NCBI RefSeq assembly: GCF_025244765.1
Contig: NZ_CP104209.1
Coordinates: 2,796,501-2,860,500 of the forward strand
Length of the DNA stretch: 64,000 bases
From: Empedobacter stercoris
GTDB taxonomy: Bacteria; Bacteroidota; Bacteroidia; Flavobacteriales; Weeksellaceae
Reading direction: 5' to 3'
Of this stretch, positions 18,319 to 28,254 are shown in pieces (position 1 is the first letter of the stretch; each line of letters starts with the position of its first letter). The notes below the pieces were generated by a model. That model had not been told where the DNA came from. It ran no database searches and worked only from the letters and a program-made list of their open reading frames with translations. The translations under genes were made by a program, and so were the position numbers.

Positions 18319-19683
18319 TTATAGTTCTCCGTAATTTGCGTAAGATTCATCAAACTGAAAATCTTCCATAAATTTCGTTGTATAGTTTCCTGCTACAAAA
18401 TCTGGATGATCCATTAATTGTAAATGGAAAGGAATTGTTGTTTTGATACCTTCAATATAAAACTCACCTAATGCACGTTTCATTTTCTGAATTGCTTCTT
18501 CACGTGTTTGTGCTGTTACGATTAATTTTGCAATCATTGAATCGTAGTTAGGTGGAATTGTATATCCAGCGTATACGTGTGTATCTACGCGAACACCATT
18601 ACCACCAGGAATGTTAATATTTGTAATTTTTCCTGGAGAAGGGCGGAAGTCATTGTATGGATCTTCTGCATTGATACGACATTCGATTGAATGTCCTTGA
18701 GGGTAATAGTTTTTACCAGAAATAGGTTCACCAGCTGCTAACATAATTTGTTCGCGAACTAAGTCGAATCCTGTTACTTGTTCTGTAATTGGGTGTTCTA
18801 CTTGGATACGAGTATTCATCTCCATAAAGTAGAAGTCTCCGTGTTTATCAACTAAAAACTCAATTGTACCAACACCTTCATAACCGATATATTCACAAGC
18901 TTTAACTGCTGCTTCCCCCATACGTTTACGTAAATCGTCTGTCATAATAGGAGAAGGAGTTTCTTCTGCTAATTTTTGGTTACGACGTTGAATAGAACAG
19001 TCACGCTCAGATAAGTGACAAGCTTTACCGTTTTGGTCACTTGCAACTTGAATTTCGATATGACGAGGTTCTTCAATCAATTTTTCCATGTACATACCGT
19101 CGTTACCAAAAGCTGCTGCAGCTTCTGTACGAGCAGATTCCCATGCATGTAATAAATCTTCTTCTTTCCAAATTGCACGCATCCCTTTACCACCACCACC
19201 GGCAGTAGCTTTCATCATAACAGGGTATTTTATTTCGCGCGCAACCTCTAAAGCTTGTTCATAGCTTTCTAACAAACCGTCAGAGCCAGGAACAACAGGT
19301 ACTCCTGCTTCTTTCATTGTAGCTTTAGCATTTGCCTTATCTCCCATACGGTCGATATTATCAGCAGGCGCTCCAATGAATTTTATTCCGTTAGATGCAC
19401 AGATTTTAGAAAAAGTAGAGTTTTCAGATAAGAATCCATAACCTGGGTGAATAGCATCCGCGTCTGTAATTTCTGCAGCCGCGATGATGTTAGCCATTTT
19501 TAGGTATGAATCTTTACTTGGAGCAGGACCAATACACACCGCTTCGTCTGCGAAACGTACGTGTAAAGATGTTTCGTCCGCTTTAGAGTAAACAGCAACC
19601 GTTTTGATTCCCATTTCTTTTGCAGTACGTATAATACGCATTGCAATTTCACCTCTATTAGCGATTAATATCTTCTTAAACAT
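18319..19683 (-). CDS. accC: Acetyl-CoA carboxylase biotin carboxylase subunit
   Basis: AccC carboxylates the biotin on AccB using ATP and bicarbonate, the first step of fatty-acid synthesis. The 454-aa protein has the N-terminal [20 protein letters not shown], the ATP-grasp glycine loop [16 protein letters not shown], the active-site region [17 protein letters not shown], and [18 protein letters not shown]. It lies 20 bp downstream of accB in the same operon. Confidence 0.95.
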   Translation of the reverse strand: MFKKILIANRGEIAMRIIRTAKEMGIKTVAVYSKADETSLHVRFADEAVCIGPAPSKDSYLKMANIIAAAEITDADAIHPGYGFLSENSTFSKICASNGIKFIGAPADNIDRMGDKANAKATMKEAGVPVVPGSDGLLESYEQALEVAREIKYPVMMKATAGGGGKGMRAIWKEEDLLHAWESARTEAAAAFGNDGMYMEKLIEEPRHIEIQVASDQNGKACHLSERDCSIQRRNQKLAEETPSPIMTDDLRKRMGEAAVKACEYIGYEGVGTIEFLVDKHGDFYFMEMNTRIQVEHPITEQVTGFDLVREQIMLAAGEPISGKNYYPQGHSIECRINAEDPYNDFRPSPGKITNINIPGGNGVRVDTHVYAGYTIPPNYDSMIAKLIVTAQTREEAIQKMKRALGEFYIEGIKTTIPFHLQLMDHPDFVAGNYTTKFMEDFQFDESYANYGEL

Positions 19684-19703
19684 AATTTTTTAGATGTAAT
19701 TGA

Positions 19704-20186
19704 TTAAGCTGGATCAACTAAGAATAATGGTTGATCGTACTCAACTGGACTTGCATCGTCCACTAAGATTTTAACAATTTTACCAGAAACTTCAGATTCA
19801 ATTTCGTTGAATAATTTCATTGCTTCAACAATACATAATACTTTACCTGGAGCGATAGAGTCACCTACACCTACGAAAGGTTCTTTTCCTGGGCCAGCTG
19901 AACGGTAAAATGTTCCAATCATAGGAGATTTTACTGTGATTAAATTGCTGTTTTCTTCTTCTGATGGAGTCGTAGAGTTGTTTGCTGGTGCAGCAGCTGG
20001 CACTTGTGGCGCTGCAGCTTGTGCTACAGGAGCTTGAGGTACATAAAATTGTTGAGACGCAACTTGCGCAGGTACGCTTGCTAAAGTTTTGATTTTAATC
20101 TCGATGTCATCTTGTTTGATGCTTACTTCAGCAACTTCTGCTTTTGATACGAATCTAATTAAATTTTGAATGTCTTTAATGTCCAT
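19704..20186 (-). CDS. accB: Acetyl-CoA carboxylase biotin carboxyl carrier protein
   Basis: AccB carries the biotin prosthetic group between AccC and the carboxyltransferase. The 160-aa protein has a short helical N-terminus, an Ala/Pro/Gln-rich flexible linker (about residues 45-80) and a C-terminal biotinyl domain with CIVEAMKLFNEIESE, whose Lys is the biotinylation site. It starts the accBC operon behind a -7 box 52 bp upstream. Confidence 0.95.
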   Translation of the reverse strand: MDIKDIQNLIRFVSKAEVAEVSIKQDDIEIKIKTLASVPAQVASQQFYVPQAPVAQAAAPQVPAAAPANNSTTPSEEENSNLITVKSPMIGTFYRSAGPGKEPFVGVGDSIAPGKVLCIVEAMKLFNEIESEVSGKIVKILVDDASPVEYDQPLFLVDPA

Positions 20187-20237
20187 ATAATGCGGTTTTT
20201 TTATTTGACCTTTATGTTTGTTTTAATAAAACGATTT

Positions 20238-20245
20238 CAAAGGTA
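20238..20245 (-). promoter_or_regulatory. -7 box for accBC
   Basis: CAAAGGTA is TACCTTTG on the accB strand, 52 bp upstream of the ATG and just after the rpmF terminator. Confidence 0.45.
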
Positions 20246-20263
20246 TTGAAAAAAAAATAAAAA

Positions 20264-20292
20264 AAGCTGTTTCTTTTATAGAAACAGCTTCA
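20264..20292 (-). terminator. Terminator after rpmF
   Basis: AAGCTGTTTCT pairs with AGAAACAGCTT, followed on the minus strand by a long T-rich run. Confidence 0.8.
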
Positions 20293-20311
20293 AAATCTTT
20301 ATAAGATTATA

Positions 20312-20509
20312 TTATTCAGTAACTTCTTGTACTTTTTCTAATACTACTTTTCCTTTGTAGTATAATTTCCCGTCAGACCAATGAGCTCTGTGGTATAAAT
20401 GTGCTTCACCAGTTGTTTTATCGATTGCTAATTGAGGAGCTTCGATTTTGTAGTGTGTTCTACGTTTATCTCTTCTTGTTGACGACTGTCTTCTCTTAGG
20501 ATGTGCCAT
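20312..20509 (-). CDS. rpmF: Large ribosomal subunit protein bL32
   Basis: The 65-aa basic protein begins [20 protein letters not shown], the L32 signature, and continues with [20 protein letters not shown]. It lacks the CxxC pairs of zinc-binding L32, as expected for a C- form. It follows a DUF177 gene by 54 bp, the usual yceD-rpmF pairing. Confidence 0.96.
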   Translation of the reverse strand: MAHPKRRQSSTRRDKRRTHYKIEAPQLAIDKTTGEAHLYHRAHWSDGKLYYKGKVVLEKVQEVTE

Positions 20510-20563
20510 ATCTAACTACTTTTTTTCTTTATTTCTATAATTTATTTTAATAATAAAAACCAA

Positions 20564-21145
20564 TTAAGGTTTCAAATCTTTCAATTTTGCCCAACGTGGA
20601 TCAATGTCGTCATTATCGTCGTCATCACCATTATCGTTGTCATCCTCATCCTCATCGTTTTCTGCATCTTCGTCTAATTCGTAAATGCTATACTGATCAA
20701 GTAAGTCTATCATTTCAGAATTACTTTCTCCATTTAAAACATCAGGATGAATTCGTTTTGTTGGTACTGATAACATTGCTAATTCATAAAGAATTTGTGC
20801 AAGGTTGATTTGGTATTCTTCACGAGGAATAACCCAAATTTCAAAATCAGTATCGTCAAACTCGTCGCCAAATTTAACAATTAATTCTGCATTATTCGAA
20901 ATTTCTTGCTGAAACAATTCTCCAGTTAAATCGCAAGGAACAGTAATGTTTCCTTTTAAGCTAATTTCTAACTCGAGCATTGTTGATTTTTTATCTAAAA
21001 TGATTGATACAATCATCGTAGGATTTTCAAAATCTTGCTCAATTTCAAATAAATCAAAGAACGATTGTGATAATTCGAACGTAAAATTACTCTTACCAAA
21101 AGGCAAGCTTGTAAATATAATATTATAATTTTTCAACTTGTCCAT
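20564..21145 (-). CDS. DUF177/YceD-family protein with acidic tail
   Basis: The YceD family is linked to rpmF and proposed to act in 23S rRNA/ribosome assembly. The 193-aa protein shows the core CDLTGELFQQEISNNAELIVKFG, but the CxxC metal site is reduced to a single Cys. The C-terminus is an Asp/Glu/Asn low-complexity run (residues about 155-182) before DIDPRWAKLKDL, the usual end motif. A -7 box lies 15 bp upstream. Confidence 0.85.
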   Translation of the reverse strand: MDKLKNYNIIFTSLPFGKSNFTFELSQSFFDLFEIEQDFENPTMIVSIILDKKSTMLELEISLKGNITVPCDLTGELFQQEISNNAELIVKFGDEFDDTDFEIWVIPREEYQINLAQILYELAMLSVPTKRIHPDVLNGESNSEMIDLLDQYSIYELDEDAENDEDEDDNDNGDDDDNDDIDPRWAKLKDLKP

Positions 21146-21160
21146 ACCACAAAAAGGTGT

Positions 21161-21168
21161 GCAAAGAT
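21161..21168 (-). promoter_or_regulatory. -7 box for the DUF177-rpmF operon
   Basis: CAAAGATA is TATCTTTG on the coding strand, 15 bp before the DUF177 start. Confidence 0.5.
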
Positions 21169-21217
21169 AATCTAATTTATTTAAAATTAATAGCTCTTTA
21201 CAACTTATTTTAAATTT

Positions 21218-22291
21218 TTATTCTTTATTATCGCCTTTCTCTAGTTTTAGAGGAATATGTTGCAATACATTTTTAGTTAACTCTTGATATTCGTTTCGGT
21301 TTTTGAACAATTCAATTGCTGTAAAAATAGCTTCTTTAAAAGATTCTTCGTTTGCAATTCCTTTTCCTGCAATATCGTAAGCTGTTCCATGATCAGGAGA
21401 GGTACGAACAAATTTTAATCCAGCTGTATAATTTACACCTTCATCAAAACTAATGGTTTTGAAGGCTACCAAACCTTGATCGTGATACATTGCTAAAACA
21501 GCATCAAATGCATCTAAATTATGGGGACTAAAAAAGCTGTCAGCTGAATAAGGGCCGAAGACCAATTGATTTTCGTTGATACATCGTTCGATAACAGGAG
21601 AAATAATTTCTTTTTCTTCAGAACCCAACAAACCATTATCACCAGCGTGAGGGTTAAGTCCAAGAACTGCAATTTTTGGTTTTGAAATTGCATAATCTTC
21701 TACTAAACTTTTATGAATTTGTTGAATTTTAGCGTAAACAGATTTTGTATGAATGTTTTTTGCTACTTCACCTATTGGAATGTGTTGTGTAACCAAACCG
21801 ACTTTTAGTTTTTCTGAAACCAGAAACATTAAGGGTTTTCCTCCCCAAACTGCACCCAAAAATTCTGTATGTCCAGGAAAATTAAAATCTTCGGACTGAA
21901 TATTGTCTTTGTTTATAGGAGCGGTTACTAAAACATCAGTAAAGCCATCTGTTACAGATTGTGTTGCAGCTTTTAGAGATTGATAAGCATGTTCGCCAGC
22001 TTCTTTGGTTATTTTACCAAAATGAACATCGATTTGATCTTTCCAAAGATTAACAACGTTTATTTTACCGTCAACAATTTGACTTGCATCTTGAATGCCT
22101 TGAAAATTGATTCGATCAAATTTTAATTTATCTTTTTGATAAGATAAGAGTTTTGTTGAGCCAAAAATAACAGGAGTAAAAAACTCTGTCATTTCTTTTT
22201 CTTGTAGAGTTTTTAGAATAACTTCTATTCCAACTCCATTATAATCGCCAATCGAAATGGCAACTCTTGGTTTTCTATCTTTTTCAGACAT
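21218..22291 (-). CDS. pdxA: 4-hydroxythreonine-4-phosphate dehydrogenase PdxA
   Basis: PdxA oxidises 4-phosphohydroxy-L-threonine in pyridoxal-phosphate synthesis. The 357-aa protein has RVAISIGDYNGVGIEVILK at the start, the substrate/metal region DVLVTAPINKDNIQ and FPGHTEFLGA, LNPHAGDNGLLGSEE, and AMYHDQGLVAFK. The metal-binding histidines are in GHTEFL, LNPHAGD and YHDQG. It is last of the lptD-ridA-orf158-pdxA operon with 9-bp spacing. Confidence 0.95.
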   Translation of the reverse strand: MSEKDRKPRVAISIGDYNGVGIEVILKTLQEKEMTEFFTPVIFGSTKLLSYQKDKLKFDRINFQGIQDASQIVDGKINVVNLWKDQIDVHFGKITKEAGEHAYQSLKAATQSVTDGFTDVLVTAPINKDNIQSEDFNFPGHTEFLGAVWGGKPLMFLVSEKLKVGLVTQHIPIGEVAKNIHTKSVYAKIQQIHKSLVEDYAISKPKIAVLGLNPHAGDNGLLGSEEKEIISPVIERCINENQLVFGPYSADSFFSPHNLDAFDAVLAMYHDQGLVAFKTISFDEGVNYTAGLKFVRTSPDHGTAYDIAGKGIANEESFKEAIFTAIELFKNRNEYQELTKNVLQHIPLKLEKGDNKE

Positions 22292-22300
22292 AATTTAATT

Positions 22301-22777
22301 TTAATAAGATTGGCTTGATGGTTTGTGTTTTTTGAAAAACTTTTTGTAAATCAAATCTACAATTAAACCTCCAATCCATGATGAAAAGAATAAAACAGGA
22401 CAAATAGCAATTTCGTACCAAGTTGGGTGATATGGTGTGAATAATACATCACCTAATGCTACGATTAAAACAATAAAACCGACAAACATGGTGTAGGCTT
22501 GTTTTGCTCTTTTTACAAGTAATGCGGTGATGACACCTCCAACTAAAGCAGCAATTCCGCTAATTGCTAACATTGATCCAAAGAATTGAACTTTAAAATT
22601 TTTTCCTTCTCCGTGCGAAAAGTATTTGATGACATGTCGCCATTCAGGGAAAATTTTATCATCCCAATGTAATCTGTTCGCATTGTATATAAGTCCAAAT
22701 TGAAGAATTGCATAGATGACAATTAATCCTACAATTACAGCAATAGTGTTTCTTAATACAGTTTTGTCTTTAAGCAT
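22301..22777 (-). CDS. DUF4199-like small polytopic membrane protein
   Basis: This 158-aa protein has four hydrophobic segments (about residues 10-30, 65-88, 95-112, 122-145) and a basic C-terminus (YKKFFKKHKPSSQSY). The layout resembles the four-helix DUF4199/small membrane proteins of Bacteroidetes, but I cannot confirm a family. It sits between ridA and pdxA with 9-bp gaps on both sides, so it is cotranscribed with them. No catalytic motif is visible. Confidence 0.8.
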   Translation of the reverse strand: MLKDKTVLRNTIAVIVGLIVIYAILQFGLIYNANRLHWDDKIFPEWRHVIKYFSHGEGKNFKVQFFGSMLAISGIAALVGGVITALLVKRAKQAYTMFVGFIVLIVALGDVLFTPYHPTWYEIAICPVLFFSSWIGGLIVDLIYKKFFKKHKPSSQSY

Positions 22778-22786
22778 AATTATTTA

Positions 22787-23173
22787 TTAGTCTGCAATCG
22801 CAATTACAGATATTTCTACATTTACATCGCGGGGTAAACGAGCAACTTCTACACATTCTCGCGCCGGGTAATTTGTATCATTGAAATAAGAAGCATACAC
22901 TTCATTTACGGCATTAAAATCGTTTAAATCTTTTACGAAAATTGTTGTTTTTACAACATTATCTATTGTTGTGCCGCCTTCTTCAAGAATAGCGATAACG
23001 TTTTTCATGACTTGGTGTACTTCGTCTTGAATGCTTGATGTTACTAATTCGTTTTTCTCTACATTAAAAGGAATTTGTCCTGAAGTGTAAAGAAAACCAT
23101 TGTATTTTACTCCTTGCGAATATGGTCCGATAGCTTGTGGCGCTTTGTTCGTATGAATAATTTGTTTTTTCAT
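22787..23173 (-). CDS. ridA: RidA-family 2-iminobutanoate/2-iminopropanoate deaminase
   Basis: RidA hydrolyses reactive enamine/imine intermediates made by PLP enzymes. The 128-aa protein contains KAPQAIGPYSQGVKYNGFLY, YTSGQIPF, and the C-terminal signature YPARECVEVARLPRDVNVEI with the catalytic Arg (PARECVEV). It lies in one operon with the PLP-biosynthesis gene pdxA, a functionally sensible pairing. Confidence 0.93.
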   Translation of the reverse strand: MKKQIIHTNKAPQAIGPYSQGVKYNGFLYTSGQIPFNVEKNELVTSSIQDEVHQVMKNVIAILEEGGTTIDNVVKTTIFVKDLNDFNAVNEVYASYFNDTNYPARECVEVARLPRDVNVEISVIAIAD

Positions 23174-23185
23174 GTTTTGATATTT

Positions 23186-25831
23186 TTAGTAATTAAGTCT
23201 TGATCTGTCGTTGTACTTCAAATCTTGTAGGATCGAAGCTTTGATTCCGATGAAGAAATCATAACTTTTGTAAGTTCCCATTGGAGTCCAGTTAAACGAT
23301 AAAGTAAAACTACGTAAATCTCGTTCAAATCCGAAACGAACATAGGTGATCTCATTCGTAATAAAATCGTATGTAGCGTTAGCTGAAATTGCCCAATAAG
23401 GTGTTGGAGAGATTTTACCATTCAATGCAATAGAACCTGTGCTATCTCCCTTTCGCTGTGTTCCTTTTGTGTAGTTATAGCTGATGTTAGCCGTTAAACT
23501 CCATGGAATAGCGAATTGTGCGTAATTATCGCTGTCGTAATAGAAATTTTCGTCACGTACGGTTCCTCTTTTTTTATAGTTCTTGGCATCGAAACCTTTT
23601 CCACCAAATGTACTGTTGTCAAATGTATATCCAGTTCCTAATGTCATATTCGAAATACGAAGATCTCCTAATCCCATTTTGTCAACATATTCTGCAACTT
23701 CATTACCAGAAGCATTGATGTAGCGTCTAATTTTGTATGGATTTACGGTTGATGAAAATTGAACATTAACTTTTCGGTCAAATAAAGAAGTCATTCCATT
23801 AATATTTATAGGAGAAAGTTTGAATTCTTCTGCAGAAAAATTATAGGATGAACTTAAACGTAAGTATTCAAAAATCTTTACTTTTTTGAAACCTTTCGGA
23901 TCATTATCATTTTTTACTTTCATCTCTAAATTGTTCGAAAGTCCAAAATTTAAGGAATTAGTCAATCCTGGAATTCCTACACCATACAACATGTCTTGGT
24001 ATTGATTGTACCAAATTTCTTCTTGATTTTGATCTTTGTAAGCTTTGTAATATCCCCAAGACTCACCTTGAAAATCTGGTGTGTAACTATAGCCAATTGA
24101 AGGCGTAATCACATGTTGAATACCTAAGATTTTAGCATCTTTGTTAGGATTAAGGTATAAGCCATAAATATTCGTTGAAACAGAAGCATTGAAATTAAAT
24201 GTTCGATACGAATTAAATCCTTTTAAAGTTGTGTCTTCAATTTTTCCATTCACTGAATTGTAACGTTTAATTAAACGATTATCACCCCAAACTTCATTGT
24301 AATCTGATGATAAGGTTAATGGAAAATAATTAGCAAGTGTTATTCCTGTTTGTAAACCAATTTTGTGATTTGCACCCATACGCATTTGTTCTTTCCACAT
24401 TTTATCAGTGAAAATATCGTTATCATTTGTGTTCACTTCGTTTCCAGCTTGCATACTATACGTTAGTCCAAGGTTTTGTAATAAACCTTCTTTTGGCATA
24501 TTTTTCTTTGCAAATGGAAAAATACGAGACATGGTTAAGTTAAGACGAGGAAATGCAATGTTAATATCACCCGTATTGTAGTTCTGAGAATGCGACATAC
24601 TCAATTGAGCTGTTAAGGGTGCGTTCTCAAAGTTCTTCGTCAAGTTAATAGATGAGTTGACATTATTTGTGAAAACATCTCCTGTATTAATGTACTGATT
24701 TCGTACAGATTCTCGGTAGTATTTTGAACTCGAAAAGTTGACATTTGCGTTGAATAACCAATACGGATTTGCTTTAGGATCTTGACTATGCGACCACATT
24801 ACACCAAACAGATTTTGTTTAGAGAATGCATTTGCTCCATCTGTAATTCCTTTAATTCCAGTTAATCGATTTTCTACATTTGCCGATAGTCTACCATTGT
24901 ATTTATAACGTTTTTTATAATTCGATTCAGCTCTCGCTGCCCAACTACCTTTTGTGTAAATATCTCCAGAAAGTTTTAAATCGAAATTATCACCAAATGG
25001 AACATAAAAACCTAAATCTTCGATAAAGAATCCAAGATTTGTACGTTCACCTGGACGTGGCATTAAGATTCCAGCTGCACGTTTTGCGCCCATTGCTGGA
25101 ATATACCCAAATGGTAATGCTAAAGGGGTAGGAACATCATAAATCCACATATTAATAGGTCCGGTAATCAAGGTTTTCTTACCATTTTTATCAATCATTT
25201 TTCCTTCTTTGGCACGAAGAAAATAATCTGGACGTGTATCTTTTCCTTCTTTAAAATAAGTATCCGTTGTAAAATCAGCACGTTTCAATAACATAATCGA
25301 ATCGTTGACGCGCTTGGCTTTATCAGCAATAATAATTCCTTCTTCTTGTGTCATGCGAATGTTATACGCAATTCCGACTTTCGTTTTGAAATTTACTTTG
25401 AAAGCATCTTGCAAAATTTCTTGTTGACCTTGTGTAAACTTCGTTTTTTCAATAATGTTACCAATAGAATCACGTTTACCTTCGGCATATACATCACCCG
25501 TATCCCAGTTTAATTCTATGTAATCGGCATCAATAGTCATGTCACCATAAACAACATGTGCCTTACGCAAAAGGTAAGTCATACGTTTTTTACGGTTATG
25601 AATTTCATCTTCAGAACTGTGCTCTACTACAAACTCTAATTTCTCTTTTACAGGGATAATCGTATCTAATTTCACAGAATCAGAAACAATTTTAGAGTGA
25701 TCTTTATCGTTATTATTTTGCTTAACTTGTCCAAAAGAAATGGTGCAAACCATAACTGGACTAAAAAATAAAATCGATTTAATTGCCTTTGTAAACAAAT
25801 TGAAAAACTTATTTTTTATAAATTGCGTCAA
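23186..25831 (-). CDS. lptD: LptD-like LPS assembly outer-membrane protein
   Basis: This protein is predicted to insert lipopolysaccharide into the outer leaflet. The 881-aa protein has an export signal ending near SFGQ (about residue 35), an OstA/LptA-like N-terminal domain (YVDADYIELNWDTGDVYAEG-type pattern, residues about 80-180), then a large beta-barrel in alternating aromatic strands to the end. The only in-frame start giving a complete signal peptide is TTG at 25829-25831; the first in-frame ATG (residue 27) would cut into the signal. It heads the lptD-ridA-orf158-pdxA operon and diverges from an amidase gene only 27 bp away. Confidence 0.85.
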   Translation of the reverse strand: MTQFIKNKFFNLFTKAIKSILFFSPVMVCTISFGQVKQNNNDKDHSKIVSDSVKLDTIIPVKEKLEFVVEHSSEDEIHNRKKRMTYLLRKAHVVYGDMTIDADYIELNWDTGDVYAEGKRDSIGNIIEKTKFTQGQQEILQDAFKVNFKTKVGIAYNIRMTQEEGIIIADKAKRVNDSIMLLKRADFTTDTYFKEGKDTRPDYFLRAKEGKMIDKNGKKTLITGPINMWIYDVPTPLALPFGYIPAMGAKRAAGILMPRPGERTNLGFFIEDLGFYVPFGDNFDLKLSGDIYTKGSWAARAESNYKKRYKYNGRLSANVENRLTGIKGITDGANAFSKQNLFGVMWSHSQDPKANPYWLFNANVNFSSSKYYRESVRNQYINTGDVFTNNVNSSINLTKNFENAPLTAQLSMSHSQNYNTGDINIAFPRLNLTMSRIFPFAKKNMPKEGLLQNLGLTYSMQAGNEVNTNDNDIFTDKMWKEQMRMGANHKIGLQTGITLANYFPLTLSSDYNEVWGDNRLIKRYNSVNGKIEDTTLKGFNSYRTFNFNASVSTNIYGLYLNPNKDAKILGIQHVITPSIGYSYTPDFQGESWGYYKAYKDQNQEEIWYNQYQDMLYGVGIPGLTNSLNFGLSNNLEMKVKNDNDPKGFKKVKIFEYLRLSSSYNFSAEEFKLSPININGMTSLFDRKVNVQFSSTVNPYKIRRYINASGNEVAEYVDKMGLGDLRISNMTLGTGYTFDNSTFGGKGFDAKNYKKRGTVRDENFYYDSDNYAQFAIPWSLTANISYNYTKGTQRKGDSTGSIALNGKISPTPYWAISANATYDFITNEITYVRFGFERDLRSFTLSFNWTPMGTYKSYDFFIGIKASILQDLKYNDRSRLNY

Positions 25832-25858
25832 AATTAATCAAAAAAACAAACCTATAGT

Positions 25859-27166
25859 ATGAGTTTAAAAATGATTAACATACAAAAGTATTTATTTTTT
25901 GCGATGATGTTGGTATTTTCTACACTTTCATTTGCTCAAAAAAAACAAAATTTTGTAATTGTTATAGATGCTGGTCATGGTGGTAAAGATGTTGGAGCAA
26001 GGGGAGTCGCTGATTATGAAAAGAATATCACGTTAGATGTTTCGAAAAGATTGGCAGAGTTAATAAAGAAAAATCACAAAGATGTTAAAGTTATTTTAAC
26101 ACGCGATACAGATGTTTTTTTAGAATTGTGGGAACGTACAAAAATTTCGAATGATAATCATGCAAATTTATTTGTTTCCATTCATTGTAATTCGGCTGAT
26201 AATAAAAGTGCGACGGGTACAGAAACATTTGTGATGGGATTGAAAAGATCAAACGAAACAGACGAAGTATCGAAACGCGAGAACTCAGTTGTGTTTTTAG
26301 AAAAAGATCAAGAACGTTACGAAAAATTTAATCCAAATGATCCTGAGGCTGTTATTGCTTTCGAAATTATGAATGCAGCTTATAAAGAGCAATCTATTCG
26401 TTTTGCAGATTTAGTCGAAAAAGGTTTTGTAAACCGAGATTTCAGAAAAAGTAGAGGAGTGAAACAAGCTAATTTTCACGTCTTAAGAGGAAATGCTTCA
26501 CCTTCAGTTTTGGTAGAGTTAGGATTTATTTCGAATTATGATGAAGGAAACTATTTAGCCTCTAACGAAGGAAAAGAGCAGTCTTCTCAAACAATTTATG
26601 AAGCGTTCAAACAATTCAAGAAAGAATACGATCGAAGAAGTGGAATAGAATATGAGGAAGAAAAACCTAAATCTGTAAAAAAAGTTGAAAAACCTGTAGA
26701 AGGAAAAAAAATGAAAATCAAGGTAATGGAATCTAAGATGAGATTTTCTGCCACGTCGCCACAGTTGAGGGGTTTAACAGATTTAGATGTTATTCAAGAA
26801 GGAGATAAATATGTGTACTATTATGGTGAAACAGATTTACAATCCCGAGCAGATGATTTGTTGCAAACAGTAAAACGTAAAGGTTTTTCAGGTGCTAAAA
26901 TTGTTGAATTTGAAACAAATAAAAAATTAGAAGGTGGTAAAAACTACCGAGTACAATTCATGACATCTAATAAAAAATATAGAGATAAAGACGATAAATT
27001 CAATGGACTTACAAATGTATTGAGGGTGAAAGAAGGTGGACTCCAAAAATATTATTTTGGTGCAGATAAAACAATGGAAGCAGCTCAAAAAACATTGAAA
27101 CAAGTTCAAGATAAAGGTTTTAGAAATGCGTTTATCGTTACATTTAATGGTGAAGAACCAATGTAA
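25859..27166 (+). CDS. N-acetylmuramoyl-L-alanine amidase (Amidase_3)
   Basis: This secreted zinc amidase cleaves the stem peptide from peptidoglycan. The 435-aa protein has a signal peptide (residues 1-26, ending SFAQ) and the catalytic domain with VIDAGHGGKDVGARG, DYEKNITLDVS, FVSIHCNSADN and VLVELGFISN (zinc His/Glu ligands and catalytic Glu). The C-terminal half holds two similar SPOR-like units, one near residues 285-350 (DVIQEGDKYVYYYG) and one near 360-430 (LRVKEGGLQKYYFG). These suggest targeting to denuded septal glycan. ATG at 25871 is an alternative start. Confidence 0.93.
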   Translation: MSLKMINIQKYLFFAMMLVFSTLSFAQKKQNFVIVIDAGHGGKDVGARGVADYEKNITLDVSKRLAELIKKNHKDVKVILTRDTDVFLELWERTKISNDNHANLFVSIHCNSADNKSATGTETFVMGLKRSNETDEVSKRENSVVFLEKDQERYEKFNPNDPEAVIAFEIMNAAYKEQSIRFADLVEKGFVNRDFRKSRGVKQANFHVLRGNASPSVLVELGFISNYDEGNYLASNEGKEQSSQTIYEAFKQFKKEYDRRSGIEYEEEKPKSVKKVEKPVEGKKMKIKVMESKMRFSATSPQLRGLTDLDVIQEGDKYVYYYGETDLQSRADDLLQTVKRKGFSGAKIVEFETNKKLEGGKNYRVQFMTSNKKYRDKDDKFNGLTNVLRVKEGGLQKYYFGADKTMEAAQKTLKQVQDKGFRNAFIVTFNGEEPM

Positions 27167-27201
27167 GCGTAATATAAAGTGTTTCTTTACAAATTAAATT
27201 T

Positions 27202-27209
27202 TATTTTTG
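27202..27209 (+). promoter_or_regulatory. -7 box for the MCE gene cluster
   Basis: TATTTTTG matches TAnnTTTG, 16 bp before the GTG start. Confidence 0.5.
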
Positions 27210-27225
27210 CATAAAATCATATCAA

Positions 27226-28200
27226 GTGAAATTATCTAAAGAATTCAAAATTGGAATCATAACCTTGTTAACCTTAGTAGGTTTCTTTATGTTGTTCAAT
27301 TTTTTGAAAGGACAAAATATCTTTTCATCAGGACGTTTATTTACAGTGAAATACGAAAATGTAAATGGATTAGCACCTTCAAAACCTGTTTCTGTAAACG
27401 GTTTGAGAGTAGGTCAGGTGAAAGAAATCAAAATTATAGATACAGCCAAACCAATTTATTTTGAAGTGGTGATTTCTGTAGAAAAAGACATCGAGTTTTC
27501 GAAGAAAACAGTAGCGGAAATTTATGAACCAGGAATTATGTCTGGCCCAGAGGTTCGCCTATTGTTGGATTACGGACCAGATATTGCAAAAGACGGAGAT
27601 TTTTTACAAGGACGAATTGCAGGAGGAATGTTAGACGGTTTGTCAAAGCAATTAACACCAACGCAAGCAAAATTGGACAGTGTATTATTAAGCTTTAATC
27701 AAACATTAGGAAGTGTAAACAATGTATTAGATCCATCAACTCAGCAAGATATTAAAGCCATGTTGAGAAATTTAAACCATACAATTGATTCGTTTGATAA
27801 AACTGCAAAATCATTAACAGCAACATCAAATAGTGCAAATCGTTTGATTGAAACTAATGAAAAAACATTAAATTCGACACTTAACAATGCAAACGCAACA
27901 ATGGCTTCTGCAAAAGCTACAGTTGATAAATTTGGTGAAACTGCAGATAAATTGAATGCATTAGAGTTGGATCAAGTAATCAAAAATTTTGAAAAAGCAT
28001 CCAATAATTTGAATATCTTGTTAGAAGATATGAACAATGGAAAAGGATCTTTAGGAAAATTAGCAAAAGATGAAACGCTTGCCAATGAATTGGAAGCTAC
28101 TATTAAAAATATGAATGCGCTGGTTGAAGATTTAAAGAAAAATCCAAGTCGCTATGTTAATATCTCTGTTTTTGGTAAAAAACAACCAGTACAACCATAA
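27226..28200 (+). CDS. MlaD-family (MCE-domain) lipid transport protein
   Basis: MCE proteins carry phospholipids across the periplasm. The 324-aa product has one N-terminal membrane helix (FKIGIITLLTLVGFFMLFNF) and the MCE domain (RLFTVKYENVNGLAPSKPVS, NGLRVGQVKEI). A long helical/coiled-coil C-terminal part with Asn- and Ala-rich repeats follows (residues about 150-310). The start is GTG, directly before KLSKEFKIGI. No ABC permease or ATPase partner lies next to it in this window; an FeS operon follows instead, 54 bp downstream. Confidence 0.9.
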   Translation: MKLSKEFKIGIITLLTLVGFFMLFNFLKGQNIFSSGRLFTVKYENVNGLAPSKPVSVNGLRVGQVKEIKIIDTAKPIYFEVVISVEKDIEFSKKTVAEIYEPGIMSGPEVRLLLDYGPDIAKDGDFLQGRIAGGMLDGLSKQLTPTQAKLDSVLLSFNQTLGSVNNVLDPSTQQDIKAMLRNLNHTIDSFDKTAKSLTATSNSANRLIETNEKTLNSTLNNANATMASAKATVDKFGETADKLNALELDQVIKNFEKASNNLNILLEDMNNGKGSLGKLAKDETLANELEATIKNMNALVEDLKKNPSRYVNISVFGKKQPVQP

Positions 28201-28254
28201 CATGGATTAAAAAAAATATTAAAACTCAAAACTCACAAAAAAGACTAATAAAAA

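Noticed and set aside
20590-20680. Repetitive GTCATC/CTCATC-like DNA as a possible tandem repeat
   Set aside because: It encodes the Asp/Glu-rich tail of the DUF177 protein and is explained by low-complexity coding.
25829-25836. CAAAATTA as a -7 box for lptD
   Set aside because: It overlaps the TTG start itself, leaving no room for a transcript start upstream.
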